DNA of 64,000 nucleotides, taken from assembly GCF_005403045.1 (NCBI RefSeq), contig NZ_BJCL01000002.1, positions 496,001 to 560,000 on the forward strand, read 5' to 3'. The translations under genes were made by a program, and so were the position numbers. Positions 1 through 8,145 of the stretch are shown here, in pieces. The notes below the pieces were generated by a model. That model saw only the letters and a program-made list of their open reading frames with translations, was not told the origin of the DNA and did no database searches. The DNA comes from Pseudaquabacterium pictum. Lineage in GTDB: Bacteria; Pseudomonadota; Gammaproteobacteria; Burkholderiales; Burkholderiaceae_C. Every line of letters begins with the position of its first letter. Position 1 is the first letter of the stretch.

Positions 1-447
1 AACGACTGGGCGCTGCAGACCCGCGAGACTTTCGAGATGCGCCAGCAGACCGAGCAGATGGGCCGTTCGCTGGCGGACTGGCTGCGCCAGCGCCACCCGT
101 CCGACGACCGCCTGCCGCTGCTGGCCGCGCTGCAACCCTCGCCCACCTGGCCGATCGCCTTTGCGCTGGCCGCCACGGCCACCGGCGCGCCGCGTCGCGA
201 ATCCCTGCTGGCCTTCGGCTTCGGCTGGGCCGAGAACCAGGTCGGCGCGGCGGTCAAGTCCGTCCCGCTGGGCCAGAGCGCCGGCCAGCGTCTGCTGGGC
301 GCCCTGGCCCAGGCCTTGCCTGCGGCGGTGGATGCGGCGCTGGCCACCGCCACGGCGGGTGATGCCGCCCGCCAGAACCTGGCGCCGATGCTGGCCATCC
401 TGTCGGCCCGGCATGAAGCCCAATACTCCCGGCTGTTCCGCAGCTGA
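1..447 (+). CDS. ureF: Urease accessory protein UreF (3' part only)
   Basis: The reading frame is open from the first base, so the gene starts before the window and about 148 C-terminal residues remain. UreF joins UreH(D) and UreG in the complex that delivers nickel to apo-urease in the cytoplasm. The visible part has the all-alpha, Ala/Leu-rich character of the UreF C-terminal half, including [20 protein letters not shown], the conserved stretch preceding the final helices. The product ends in SRLFRS, a typical UreF end. ureG follows after 24 bases in the same direction, which supports the assignment and a shared operon. The first methionine inside the window (position 37) is internal, not the start. 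Confidence 0.9.
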   Translation, partial: NDWALQTRETFEMRQQTEQMGRSLADWLRQRHPSDDRLPLLAALQPSPTWPIAFALAATATGAPRRESLLAFGFGWAENQVGAAVKSVPLGQSAGQRLLGALAQALPAAVDAALATATAGDAARQNLAPMLAILSARHEAQYSRLFRS

Positions 448-471
448 TTCCCTGTCCATCGACTGACCACC

Positions 472-1131
472 ATGCCCCAACTGCACAGCATCCCCGGCCG
501 CACCAAGCAACTTCCGCCGCTGCGCGTGGGCGTCGGCGGGCCGGTGGGCTCGGGCAAGACCACCCTGGTGGAGATGCTCTGCAAGACCATGCGCGCGCGC
601 TGGGACCTGGTGGTGGTCACCAACGACATCTACACCAAGGAAGACCAGCGCCTGCTCACCGTGGCCGGCGCGCTGGACCCGGAACGCATCATGGGCGTGG
701 AGACCGGCGGCTGCCCGCACACCGCCATCCGGGAAGACGCGTCGATCAACCTCGAGGCGGTCGACCGCATGCTGGGCAAGTTCCCCGATGCCGACATCGT
801 GTTCATCGAGAGCGGTGGCGACAACCTGGCCGCCACCTTCAGCCCCGAGCTGAGCGACCTGACGATCTATGTGATCGACGTCGCCGCCGGCGAGAAGATC
901 CCGCGCAAGGGCGGCCCCGGCATCACCAAGAGCGACCTGTTCGTGATCAACAAGACCGACCTGGCGCCGCATGTGGGGGCCGACCTGGCGGTGATGGAGG
1001 CCGACACCCAGCGCATGCGGCCCGACCACGCCGGCCGCCGCCCCTATGTGATGAGCAACCTGAAGACCCGCGCCGGCCTGGACGCGGTGGTGCGCTTCAT
1101 CGAGGTGCGCGGCCTGCTCACGGCCGGTTGA
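472..1131 (+). CDS. ureG: Urease accessory GTPase UreG
   Basis: A 219-residue SIMIBI-class GTPase that hydrolyses GTP to drive nickel insertion into urease. A P-loop [10 protein letters not shown] lies near residues 23-32, the nickel-binding CPH motif is in [17 protein letters not shown] (about residues 78-94), and the guanine-specificity motif NKTDL is near residue 160. Length is normal for the family. The gene is 24 bases after ureF and is probably the last or nearly last gene of the urease operon here, because the next gene is convergent and its stop lies inside the ureG coding end (14 bases of antisense overlap). UreD, structural subunits and UreE must lie upstream of the window. Confidence 0.97.
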   Translation: MPQLHSIPGRTKQLPPLRVGVGGPVGSGKTTLVEMLCKTMRARWDLVVVTNDIYTKEDQRLLTVAGALDPERIMGVETGGCPHTAIREDASINLEAVDRMLGKFPDADIVFIESGGDNLAATFSPELSDLTIYVIDVAAGEKIPRKGGPGITKSDLFVINKTDLAPHVGADLAVMEADTQRMRPDHAGRRPYVMSNLKTRAGLDAVVRFIEVRGLLTAG

Positions 1132-3103
1132 CCGGGCCGCCCGGTGCGCGGGCGCCCAGGTCCAGGTACAGGTCGACCCCTTCGCGGGCCCGCAGGCTGG
1201 CGGTCATCTCGGCATCGCGCAGCAGTTCGGCGCGGGTGAGGTAGTCGATGCCCGGCGCCAGCACCCGCTGCCAGTGGCCGCGCAGGCGGCGCGCGGTGTC
1301 GCGGTGCTGGCACACCGGGTCGCAGGCGGCGATGGACTGGGCGGGATCGGCATCGGCATGGCCGCAGACCATGTCGACCAGCAGCTCGCCGAAGGGCGCG
1401 TACAGCCCGGCCGGCATGCCGGCATGGCTGGCGGCCACATGGCTCAGCAGCGTGGGCTCGTCGCGGTCGGCCTGGCGCTGGCTGAAGGCGATCAGCAACG
1501 ACACCGCCTGCTTGAGCATGCGGTGCTGGCGCTGCCAGCGGTCGGGCCCCTGGATGCGGGCCAGCAGCTTGGCCGCCGCGCGCTTGCGCTGCACCAGGCG
1601 GGCGTAGAACTCGCTGAAGAAGCGGCTGTCGAAATCGGCCGCGCGGGTGCAGCGGCGCCAGCTGTCGCGCACCAGCACCAGCGACAGGTCGTCATGCAGG
1701 TCGGGCTCGGCCAGCACCGCCGCCATGGCCGAGCCACGCCGCGCCGGGTCGGGCTGCAGGCGTGCCGCCGGGTCGGCCTGCGCCATGGTCTGCAGCAGCG
1801 TGTCGAAGCGTTCGGGGAACAGCCGGCGCCGGCTGCGCACCGGTGGCAGCGGCGCAAACGCGTCGAGGCCGTCCTCGGCCAGGCGCCGGGGGTTGGTCAG
1901 CCGCTGCGGCAGCGCACCGGTGGCCATTTCCCAGGCCAGCAGACCCAGCATGTACTGATCGGCCAGTTCACCATCGTCGGCCTGCTCCAGCCCCACGGCC
2001 TGCTCGGGCACCAGGTAGGCCAGGTCCTCGGCGGCAGCATCGTCGGCCGGCGCGCCGGCCTGCTGCGCCAGCGCCACGCGCGCCAGCAGCTCGGGCAGGT
2101 CCTGCGCCACCTGGCCGGGCTGGGGCTGGCGGCCCGCCGGCAGGATGAAGGGCTCGAACTGCGCATCGACCATGATGTTCGACGGCTTCAGGTTGCCGTA
2201 GCGCAGGCCCAGGCAGTGGGCCCGCTCCAGGGCCCGCGCCAGCTTGATGAACAGCTGCCGCAGCTGGTCGGCATCGGGCTGGCTGGCGCCGGGCTGCGCC
2301 CAGGCGCGCAGCAGCGAGCGCAGCGACTGGCCCTGCACATGCTGCACCACGCACCAGCTGCTGCTGGCACCGAACTCGGCGTCGTACACCATCACGAAGC
2401 TCGGCTCGCCGCTGGTGCGCAGCGCCGCCAGCACATCGCCGCGGAAGGCTTCGCGCTGGCGCAGGTCGCGCAGCGCCTTGATGGCCACCGTGCGGTTGAG
2501 CTGCGTGTCGCGGGCCTGGTAGACCTGGGCGCGGCTGCCCTCGCCCAGCCACTGCAGGCCGGTGAAGCGGCGCGCCAGCCGCTGCTGCAGGTCGGCACCC
2601 AGCGGGTCCACCGCCGCCTGCAGCTCATGCTGCACCAGCTGGCGCACGGCCTCCAGCGTGGCCGGCTGGCAATCACGCGGGCGCGCCGGCAGGCCCGGGT
2701 GGGTGGCCAGCGCGTACTGCAGCTCGGCCAGGCGCCGGTGCTGCGGATCGGTGCTGGCGGCCAACGCCTGCTGCCCGTCACCGACCGGGATGGCCACCAC
2801 CCGCAGCCGCCGCGCATCACCGGCCGGCAGCGCCGCGCGCGCCAGGATCTCGGGCAGCTCGTCCTGGGCGATGAAGGACGAGGCCAGGAAGTGCGGACTG
2901 ACCAGCAGCACCGCCACGCTGCAGCGGCCCAGCTGCTGGCGGATCTCGTCGCGCCAGTGGTCGCCGCCACGCAGCTGGTCGTCGCTCCACACCAGGCAAT
3001 CCCCAACGGTGGTGCCGATGCTGCGCTCGAACAGCAGCGTGCGCCAGTCGCGGTCCTCGTGTGCGTAACTCACGAAGTAGATGGGCTTGTTGCTGGGCGT
3101 CAT
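1118..3103 (-). CDS. TIR domain / degenerate protein kinase / globin-like fusion protein
   Basis: A 661-residue protein, taking the ATG at 3103 that directly precedes the TIR domain; an upstream in-frame methionine would add 33 non-conserved residues. Residues 6-165 form a prokaryotic TIR domain: [11 protein letters not shown] (box 1) and [13 protein letters not shown], whose E82 sits where TIR NADases have their catalytic Glu. Residues 181-465 are a Ser/Thr kinase fold: glycine loop [14 protein letters not shown] lysine K209, and APE-like VPEQ. The catalytic loop reads YGNLKPSN instead of HRDLKPxN and the DFG is replaced by LPA, so it looks like a pseudokinase. Residues about 471-622 match the globin helix pattern: [25 protein letters not shown], a candidate proximal His at 560, [26 protein letters not shown]. 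It is divergent from corA and convergent with ureG. Function unknown; an NAD-cleaving or signalling role gated by redox or gas is inference. Confidence 0.8.
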   Translation of the reverse strand: MTPSNKPIYFVSYAHEDRDWRTLLFERSIGTTVGDCLVWSDDQLRGGDHWRDEIRQQLGRCSVAVLLVSPHFLASSFIAQDELPEILARAALPAGDARRLRVVAIPVGDGQQALAASTDPQHRRLAELQYALATHPGLPARPRDCQPATLEAVRQLVQHELQAAVDPLGADLQQRLARRFTGLQWLGEGSRAQVYQARDTQLNRTVAIKALRDLRQREAFRGDVLAALRTSGEPSFVMVYDAEFGASSSWCVVQHVQGQSLRSLLRAWAQPGASQPDADQLRQLFIKLARALERAHCLGLRYGNLKPSNIMVDAQFEPFILPAGRQPQPGQVAQDLPELLARVALAQQAGAPADDAAAEDLAYLVPEQAVGLEQADDGELADQYMLGLLAWEMATGALPQRLTNPRRLAEDGLDAFAPLPPVRSRRRLFPERFDTLLQTMAQADPAARLQPDPARRGSAMAAVLAEPDLHDDLSLVLVRDSWRRCTRAADFDSRFFSEFYARLVQRKRAAAKLLARIQGPDRWQRQHRMLKQAVSLLIAFSQRQADRDEPTLLSHVAASHAGMPAGLYAPFGELLVDMVCGHADADPAQSIAACDPVCQHRDTARRLRGHWQRVLAPGIDYLTRAELLRDAEMTASLRAREGVDLYLDLGARAPGGPVNRP

Positions 3104-3191
3104 CGGGCGGATTCCTGGTGCGCACTCTAGGCCGCTGCGCAGTCCATGCCAAGATGCAGGCCCCGCGATGGCCCGTTCGGGATCGATCCCC

Positions 3192-4160
3192 ATGCTGATC
3201 AACTGCGTTGTCTACCGCGCCGGCGCCAAGCTGGCCGACATCTCCATCGACCAGATCAGCGACTACCTGGCCCAGCCGGGCTGCTTCGTCTGGGTGGCGC
3301 TGCGCGACGCCAGCGACGCCGAACTGGCGCTGATGCAGGACGAGTTCGACCTGCACGACCTGTCGGTGGAAGACGCCCGCCACGGCCACCAGCGGCCCAA
3401 GATCGAGGAGTACGGCAAGACGGTGTTCACCGTGCTGCACCTGATCGAGTACACGCCCACCGACGAGCTGCGGCTGGGTGAAGTGAACGTGTTCACCGGG
3501 CCGAACTTCGTGCTGTCGGTGCGCAACCGCAGCACCCAGGGCTTTCTGGGCGTGCGCGAGCGCTGCGAACACGAGCCCGAGCTGCTGAGCCAGGGCGCCA
3601 GCTTCGTGCTGTATGCGCTGATGGACGCGGTGGTCGACCGCTACTTCCCGCTGGTCGATGCACTGGAGACCGAGCTCGAGACCATCGAGGGCCAGATCTT
3701 CGACCGCGGCGCCGGCCGCGCCAACATCGAGCGGCTGTACGAGCTCAAGCACAAGGTGACGACGCTGCGGCATGCGGTCTCGCCGCTGCTGGACGCGATG
3801 GGCAAGCTCTACGGCGGCCGGGTGCCACCGGTGTGCCTGGCCAGCGCCGACTACTTCCGCGACATCGCCGACCACCTGGCGCGGCTGCAGACCAGCATCG
3901 ACACCATCCGCGACACCATCGGCACCGCCATCCAGGTGAACCTGTCCATGGTGGCCATCGAGGACAACGAGGTGACCAAGCGGCTGGCCGCCTGGGCCGG
4001 CATCTTCGCGGTGGCCACCTTCTTCGTCGGCGTCTGGGGCATGAACTTCGAGTTCATGCCCGAGCTGAAGCAGCCCTGGGGCTACCCGGCGGCACTGGGG
4101 CTGATCGGCGGTACCTGCGCGCTGATGTACTGGCGCTTCAGGCGCGTGGGCTGGCTGTGA
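3192..4160 (+). CDS. corA: Magnesium/cobalt transporter CorA family protein
   Basis: A 322-residue pentameric inner-membrane channel for Mg2+/Co2+ (family function). The soluble N-terminal two thirds are alpha/beta and helical, including SVEDARHGHQRPKIEEYG, a conserved CorA stretch. Two C-terminal membrane helices (around residues 263-283 and 297-313) flank the signature GMN in GVWGMNFEFMPEL, which forms the pore entrance. I chose the ATG at 3192 because MLINCVVY is the typical CorA beginning; a longer frame beginning at 3081 would run into the divergent TIR gene. The 88 bases between the two start codons must carry both promoters. The C-terminus RRVGWL resembles the usual basic end. Confidence 0.95.
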   Translation: MLINCVVYRAGAKLADISIDQISDYLAQPGCFVWVALRDASDAELALMQDEFDLHDLSVEDARHGHQRPKIEEYGKTVFTVLHLIEYTPTDELRLGEVNVFTGPNFVLSVRNRSTQGFLGVRERCEHEPELLSQGASFVLYALMDAVVDRYFPLVDALETELETIEGQIFDRGAGRANIERLYELKHKVTTLRHAVSPLLDAMGKLYGGRVPPVCLASADYFRDIADHLARLQTSIDTIRDTIGTAIQVNLSMVAIEDNEVTKRLAAWAGIFAVATFFVGVWGMNFEFMPELKQPWGYPAALGLIGGTCALMYWRFRRVGWL

Positions 4161-4208
4161 GCCTGTGGTGACCCGGCTGGGTCTGTGGCTTTGATCTGGA
4201 TCATCTGA

Positions 4209-4231
4209 TTGCGAATCGTTCTTGTTATGAT
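4209..4231 (+). promoter_or_regulatory. Fur-box-like operator overlapping a probable -10 element
   Basis: This AT-rich patch in a GC-rich setting reads TTGCGAATCGTTCTTGTTAT, close to the GCGAAT-n-ATTCT(C/T) type of Fur operator seen in betaproteobacteria. A TATGAT hexamer at 4226-4231 is a good -10 candidate, although no good -35 lies at the right distance. The site is 34 bases upstream of a ferric-iron binding protein, which fits iron repression by Fur. The match was made by eye and the site is not a perfect palindrome. Confidence 0.5.
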
Positions 4232-4264
4232 TGAATCCTTCGCATCCGATCCCAGATCCACGCC

Positions 4265-5314
4265 ATGTCCACCCGCCTGCCTGCCCTGCCCCGCCGCAAC
4301 GCCCTGGTTGCCGCCAGCCTGACTGCCCTGGCCTGCCTGGGCCCGCTGCCGGCGGTGGCGCAATCCCAGGTGCTGAACCTGTATTCGGCCCGCCACTACC
4401 AGACCGACGAGGCGCTGTACGCCAACTTCACCAAGGCCACCGGCATCAAGATCAACCGGCTCGACGGCAAGGAAGACGAGCTGGTCGAGCGCATCCGCAA
4501 CGAGGGCACGGCCAGCCCGGCCGACATCCTGGTCACGGTGGACGCCGCCCGGCTGGAGGTGGCCGACAGCCTGGGCCTGTTCGCCCCGCTGCAGAGCAAG
4601 CTGCTGGACGAGCGCATCCCCGCCAACCTGCGCACGCCCACCTGGGTGGCCTTCTCCACCCGCGCCCGGGTCATCGTCTACAACAAGGCCGCCATCAAGC
4701 CGGCCCAGGTGCAGACCTATGCCGACCTCGCCAAGCCGGCGATGAAGGGCCAGGTGTGCATGCGTTCGGGCAGCCATCCGTACAACCTGAGCCTGGGCGC
4801 CGCCGTGATCGCCCACGAGGGCGAACCCGCGGCCGAGGCCTGGGCCAAGGGCCTGGTGGCCAACTTCGCCCGCGGCCCCAAGGGCGGCGACACCGACCAG
4901 ATCAAGGCCGTGGCCGCCGGCGAATGCGGCGTGACCATCAGCAACACCTACTACCTGGCGCGCATGATGCGCGGCACCAAGGCCGACGACCAGCAGGCGA
5001 TGAACGCGGTGGGCATCGTCTGGCCCAACCAGGCCAGCTGGGGCACGCATGTGAACGTGTCGGGTGCCGGCGTGCTGAAGCACGCGCCCAACAAGGCCAA
5101 TGCGGTGAGGTTCATGGAGTACCTGGCCAGCGACGAGGCCCAGGCCTACTTTGCCGACGGCAACAACGAGTGGCCGGTGGTCAAGGGCAGCGTCAAGGCC
5201 AATGCCACGCTGGTGGCGATGGGCACGTTCAAGCCCGATGCGCTGCCGATCGGCGACCTGGCCAAGACCACGGTGGCCGCGCAGAAGGTGTTCGACCGCG
5301 CCGGCTGGAAGTGA
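4265..5314 (+). CDS. Periplasmic ferric iron-binding protein of an ABC importer (FbpA/FutA type)
   Basis: A 349-residue extracellular solute-binding protein with an N-terminal signal peptide (basic MSTRLPALPRRNA, hydrophobic core, probable cleavage after PAVAQ). The mature start VLNLYSARHYQTDEALY, with its Tyr, and the tandem tyrosines in ISNTYYLARMM (about residue 236) match the FbpA/FutA family, in which paired tyrosines coordinate Fe3+. It would capture ferric iron in the periplasm and pass it to a permease/ATPase pair. No permease or ATPase gene is adjacent: corA precedes it and a convergent dehydrogenase follows. It is therefore an orphan binding protein here. A Fur-box-like element lies just upstream. 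Confidence 0.88.
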   Translation: MSTRLPALPRRNALVAASLTALACLGPLPAVAQSQVLNLYSARHYQTDEALYANFTKATGIKINRLDGKEDELVERIRNEGTASPADILVTVDAARLEVADSLGLFAPLQSKLLDERIPANLRTPTWVAFSTRARVIVYNKAAIKPAQVQTYADLAKPAMKGQVCMRSGSHPYNLSLGAAVIAHEGEPAAEAWAKGLVANFARGPKGGDTDQIKAVAAGECGVTISNTYYLARMMRGTKADDQQAMNAVGIVWPNQASWGTHVNVSGAGVLKHAPNKANAVRFMEYLASDEAQAYFADGNNEWPVVKGSVKANATLVAMGTFKPDALPIGDLAKTTVAAQKVFDRAGWK

Positions 5315-5335
5315 GCCGCGGGCAATGCAGCCCGG

Positions 5336-6097
5336 CTACTGCGGGCTGATCGCCAGCCCGCCGTCGGCCACGATGACCTGCCCGGTGACATAGCGCGCCT
5401 GCTGCGAGGCCAGGAACAGGATCACGTCGGCGATGTCCTCGGGCTCGCCCACGCGTCCCAGCGGCACCCGGCCTGCCGCCTGTGCCACGCCCTGTGGGCC
5501 CAGGGAATGCTCCTCCGACAGCAGCTGGGCGGTGCGCACATAGCCGGGCGACACCGCATTCACCCGGATGCCGTCGCCCGCCACCTCGGCCGCCAGGCCG
5601 CGCACCAGGCCGATGACGCCGGCCTTGGCCGCCGAGTAGTGCACATGCTCGGACCAGCCCCAGACCAGGCCCATCAGCGAGGTCAGGCAGACGATGGCGC
5701 CGCTGCGCCGTGCCCGCATCGCCGGCAGCGTCGCGCGTGCCACGCGGAACATGCCCTTCAGGTCGATGTCGAGGGTGTGGTCCCACGCCGCGTCGTCCAG
5801 CTGCGCCAGCGGCACCTTGTGCGCGATGCCGGCGTTGAGCACCAGCACATCGATCGCGCCATGCGCGGCGATGGCGGCGGCCACCACGGCATCCACCTGG
5901 GTGCTGGAACGCACGTCCAGCGCGGCAAAGCTGGCGCTGCCGCCCGCGGCGGTGATGGCGTCCACCACCGCCCGGCCTTCGGCTTCGAGGATGTCGGTGA
6001 CGACCACATGGTGGCCGGTGCGGGCAAAGGCCAGCGCGGTGGCCCGGCCGATGCCGATGCCGCCGCCGGTCACCAGCATGGTGGGGGTGCGGGTCAT
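5336..6097 (-). CDS. SDR family NAD(P)-dependent oxidoreductase
   Basis: A 253-residue classical short-chain dehydrogenase/reductase. The cofactor motif TGGGIGIG is at about residues 10-17, the adenine-ring motif as LNAG near residue 85, the catalytic Ser in CLTSLMG, and the Tyr-Lys pair in YSAAKAG (about residues 152-158). The C-terminal VTGQVIVADGG is the usual SDR end. The ATG at 6097 has GGAGCA just upstream as a ribosome site. It is probably co-transcribed with the histidine phosphatase gene 28 bases upstream. The substrate cannot be told from sequence; the FabG/dihydrodiol-dehydrogenase-like branch is likely. Confidence 0.9.
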   Translation of the reverse strand: MTRTPTMLVTGGGIGIGRATALAFARTGHHVVVTDILEAEGRAVVDAITAAGGSASFAALDVRSSTQVDAVVAAAIAAHGAIDVLVLNAGIAHKVPLAQLDDAAWDHTLDIDLKGMFRVARATLPAMRARRSGAIVCLTSLMGLVWGWSEHVHYSAAKAGVIGLVRGLAAEVAGDGIRVNAVSPGYVRTAQLLSEEHSLGPQGVAQAAGRVPLGRVGEPEDIADVILFLASQQARYVTGQVIVADGGLAISPQ

Positions 6098-6125
6098 GAC
6101 GTGCTCCTTCTGCGTTGGCAGCGGT

Positions 6126-6752
6126 TCAACCGCCCGACAGGCTCTTGGCGTCGGCCAGCACCGCGCCGCCCAGGTGGGCGGTGCAGTCGACCAGGCTGAC
6201 AGCATGCGGCGCGGCCGCGGTGGCCACGGTGAGCGAGGTGTTGGACATGCGCTCGGGCAGCGCCAGCGCCGCCGGCACCTGCAGCGGCCCGTGGTGCAGC
6301 CAGTGGCGGATCACCAGGCCGTGGCTCACCACCGCCAGCGGCCCGCCCAGCGCCGACTGCTGCTGCAGCACCCAGGCCCAGGCGGCCGCACAGCGCGCGG
6401 CGAACTGGGGGATGGATTCGCCGTTGGGTGGCGCCTCTTCGCGTGTCAGCGGATCAAAACCCAGGCTGTCATAGAGCCGACCGCGCAGATCGCCGAAATT
6501 GCGCTCGTGCAGCAAGGGGCTGGTGGTGATGGGCAGCCCGGTCGCCGCAGCAATGGCCTGCGCCGTCTGCAGCGCACGCGGCAGATCGCTGCTGACGATG
6601 CCGGTCGGCCGCAGCGGCTGCCCGGCGGCCAGCCGCTGGGCCAGCAGCTCAGCCTGGGCCTGGCCGTTGGCCGACAGCGGCGTGTCGGCCGGCTGCATCA
6701 CGCGGGCCACGTTCAACGGCGTCTCGCCGTGGCGGATGATCAGCAAGGTCAT
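6126..6752 (-). CDS. Histidine phosphatase family protein (phosphoglycerate mutase-like)
   Basis: A 208-residue cytoplasmic phosphatase of the histidine phosphatase superfamily. The phospho-acceptor motif is LLIIRHGET at residues 2-10, the second conserved Arg is in SSDLPRALQTAQ, the Glu in LLHERNFGDLRGR, and the second catalytic His in VVSHGLVIRHW (about residue 148). Length fits single-domain cobC/gpmB-like enzymes. The substrate is uncertain: phosphoglycerate, alpha-ribazole-phosphate and sugar phosphates are all known for the family. The ATG at 6752 precedes the RHG motif by the usual few residues. Only 29 bases separate its start from that of the divergent gene, so the promoters must overlap neighbouring coding sequence. 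Confidence 0.9.
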   Translation of the reverse strand: MTLLIIRHGETPLNVARVMQPADTPLSANGQAQAELLAQRLAAGQPLRPTGIVSSDLPRALQTAQAIAAATGLPITTSPLLHERNFGDLRGRLYDSLGFDPLTREEAPPNGESIPQFAARCAAAWAWVLQQQSALGGPLAVVSHGLVIRHWLHHGPLQVPAALALPERMSNTSLTVATAAAPHAVSLVDCTAHLGGAVLADAKSLSGG

Positions 6753-6781
6753 GGTGAAGGGCTCGGTGTTAGGGTGCCGGA

Positions 6782-7333
6782 ATGGCCTGGATCGATGACT
6801 GGCTGCCGCAGTGGCAGTTCGAGGAAGTTCACCACATCCGCAGCAGCGCCGCACCGGGTGCCCTGCTGGATGCCGCCGCGGCCTACGACCCGGCGCACGA
6901 TGCCTGGATCAACGCCGCCCTGGCGCTGCGCGAGGCGCCGTCGCGGCTGGGCGCGCGCCTGGGCAGCGGCAGCGCACTGGCGCAGCGGCCGCGCTTCGGC
7001 CTGGCGGATTTCGTGCGGCTGGGGCGTGACGGCGATGCAGCACTGGCCTACGGTCTGGCCGGCCGCTTCTGGGAGCCAGGCTACGGCCTGCAGCCGTTGG
7101 CCGACGCCGCCGCCTGGCATGCCCACGCCCCGGCCGACGCCGCCAAGCTGGTGCTGGGCTTCGAGGCGCAGCGCGCCGCCGGCGGCACCACGCTGACCAC
7201 CCGCACCCGGGTGTTCTGCAGCAGCGAGTCGGCGCGCCGCCGGCTGGCCGGCTACTGGCTGCTGATCCGCCCGGTGAGCGGCCTGATCCGCCGGCGCATC
7301 CTGGCCGACATCCGCCGCGCGGCCGAGCGCTGA
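6782..7333 (+). CDS. Conserved hypothetical protein, possibly START/SRPBCC-like
   Basis: A 183-residue protein I cannot assign firmly. No signal peptide or membrane helix is visible. The C-terminal half has a pattern of alternating strands, LVLGFEAQRAAGGTTLTTRTRVFCSSESARRR, followed by GYWLLIRPVSGLIRRRIL. This resembles small bacterial proteins of unknown function in which a strand-rich core ends with a basic amphipathic helix. Codon use matches the neighbours, so it looks like a real gene. It diverges from the histidine phosphatase and converges with a dehydrogenase gene. A role in lipid or hydrophobic-ligand handling is only a guess from the fold-like pattern. Confidence 0.75.
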   Translation: MAWIDDWLPQWQFEEVHHIRSSAAPGALLDAAAAYDPAHDAWINAALALREAPSRLGARLGSGSALAQRPRFGLADFVRLGRDGDAALAYGLAGRFWEPGYGLQPLADAAAWHAHAPADAAKLVLGFEAQRAAGGTTLTTRTRVFCSSESARRRLAGYWLLIRPVSGLIRRRILADIRRAAER

Positions 7334-7343
7334 CACGCTGTAT

Positions 7344-8111
7344 TCAGCGCGTCAGGTTGATCCCGCCATCCACCGTGAGCGTCGTGCCCACCACATAGTC
7401 GCCCGCCCTGCTGGCCAGGTACACGGCCGCAGCGGCCATGTCGTCGTCGGCGCCCACGCGGCCGGCGGGCACCCGCTTGGCCACCTGCTCGGCGTTGTCG
7501 CGGGCGTCCTTGTTCATCTCGCTGGCGAACGGGCCGGGGCAGATGGCGTTGACGACGATGCCGTCCTGGATCAGCCGCAGCGCCATGCGCTTGCTCAGGT
7601 GGATCACGCCGGCCTTGCTGGCAGCGTAGCTGTAGGTCTCCCAGGGGTTGACGCTCTGGCCGTCGATGCTGGCGATGTTGATCACCTTGGCGCGCTGGCC
7701 GCCGGCTGCGCTGGCGGTCAGCATGCCGTGCAGCGCCTGGGTCAGGAAAAACGGCGCCTTCATGTTCAGGTCGACCACCTTGTCCCAGCCGCTTTCGGGG
7801 AATTCGTCGAACGGCGCGCCCCAGGCGGCACCGGCGTTGTTGACCAGGATGTCGAGCTGGTTGGTGCGGTCCTTCAGCGCGGCCACCACGCGGGCGATGC
7901 CGTCCATCGTCGACACATCACCCGGGATGCTGTGACAGGGGCCGATCTTGCTGAGCTCGGCCGCCGTGGCATCGCAGGCCGCGGCCTTGCGGGCGCTGAT
8001 GTAGACGGTGGCGCCCTGCTTCAGAAAGCCCTCGGCAATCATGCGGCCGATGCCGCGCGAGCCCCCGGTGACCAGGGCCACGCGGCCGGCAAGGGAAAAG
8101 AGTGCTTGCAT
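7344..8111 (-). CDS. SDR family oxidoreductase, RhlG-like beta-ketoacyl reductase
   Basis: A 255-residue classical SDR. The cofactor loop is TGGSRGIG (about residues 14-21), with NNAG near residue 89, active-site Ser in NIASIDG, and the YAASKAG Tyr/Lys pair at about residues 162-168. The beginning [18 protein letters not shown] and the [16 protein letters not shown] region resemble RhlG, an NADPH-dependent beta-ketoacyl reductase first linked to rhamnolipid and PHA precursors in Pseudomonas. Specificity is not proven. The start at 8111 (MQALFSL) follows a GGAGACACC ribosome site. The gene lies 34 bases downstream of another SDR and a nitronate monooxygenase in the same direction, probably one operon. 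Confidence 0.9.
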   Translation of the reverse strand: MQALFSLAGRVALVTGGSRGIGRMIAEGFLKQGATVYISARKAAACDATAAELSKIGPCHSIPGDVSTMDGIARVVAALKDRTNQLDILVNNAGAAWGAPFDEFPESGWDKVVDLNMKAPFFLTQALHGMLTASAAGGQRAKVINIASIDGQSVNPWETYSYAASKAGVIHLSKRMALRLIQDGIVVNAICPGPFASEMNKDARDNAEQVAKRVPAGRVGADDDMAAAAVYLASRAGDYVVGTTLTVDGGINLTR

Positions 8112-8145
8112 GGGTGTCTCCTGAAGACGTTGTGAGGGAGGGAAA

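Noticed and set aside
1118-3103. A complete toxin-antitoxin or CBASS/Thoeris-type defence operon around the TIR gene
   Set aside because: Neighbours are ureG and corA, both housekeeping and on the opposite strand; no ThsA-like, cyclase or effector partner was seen.
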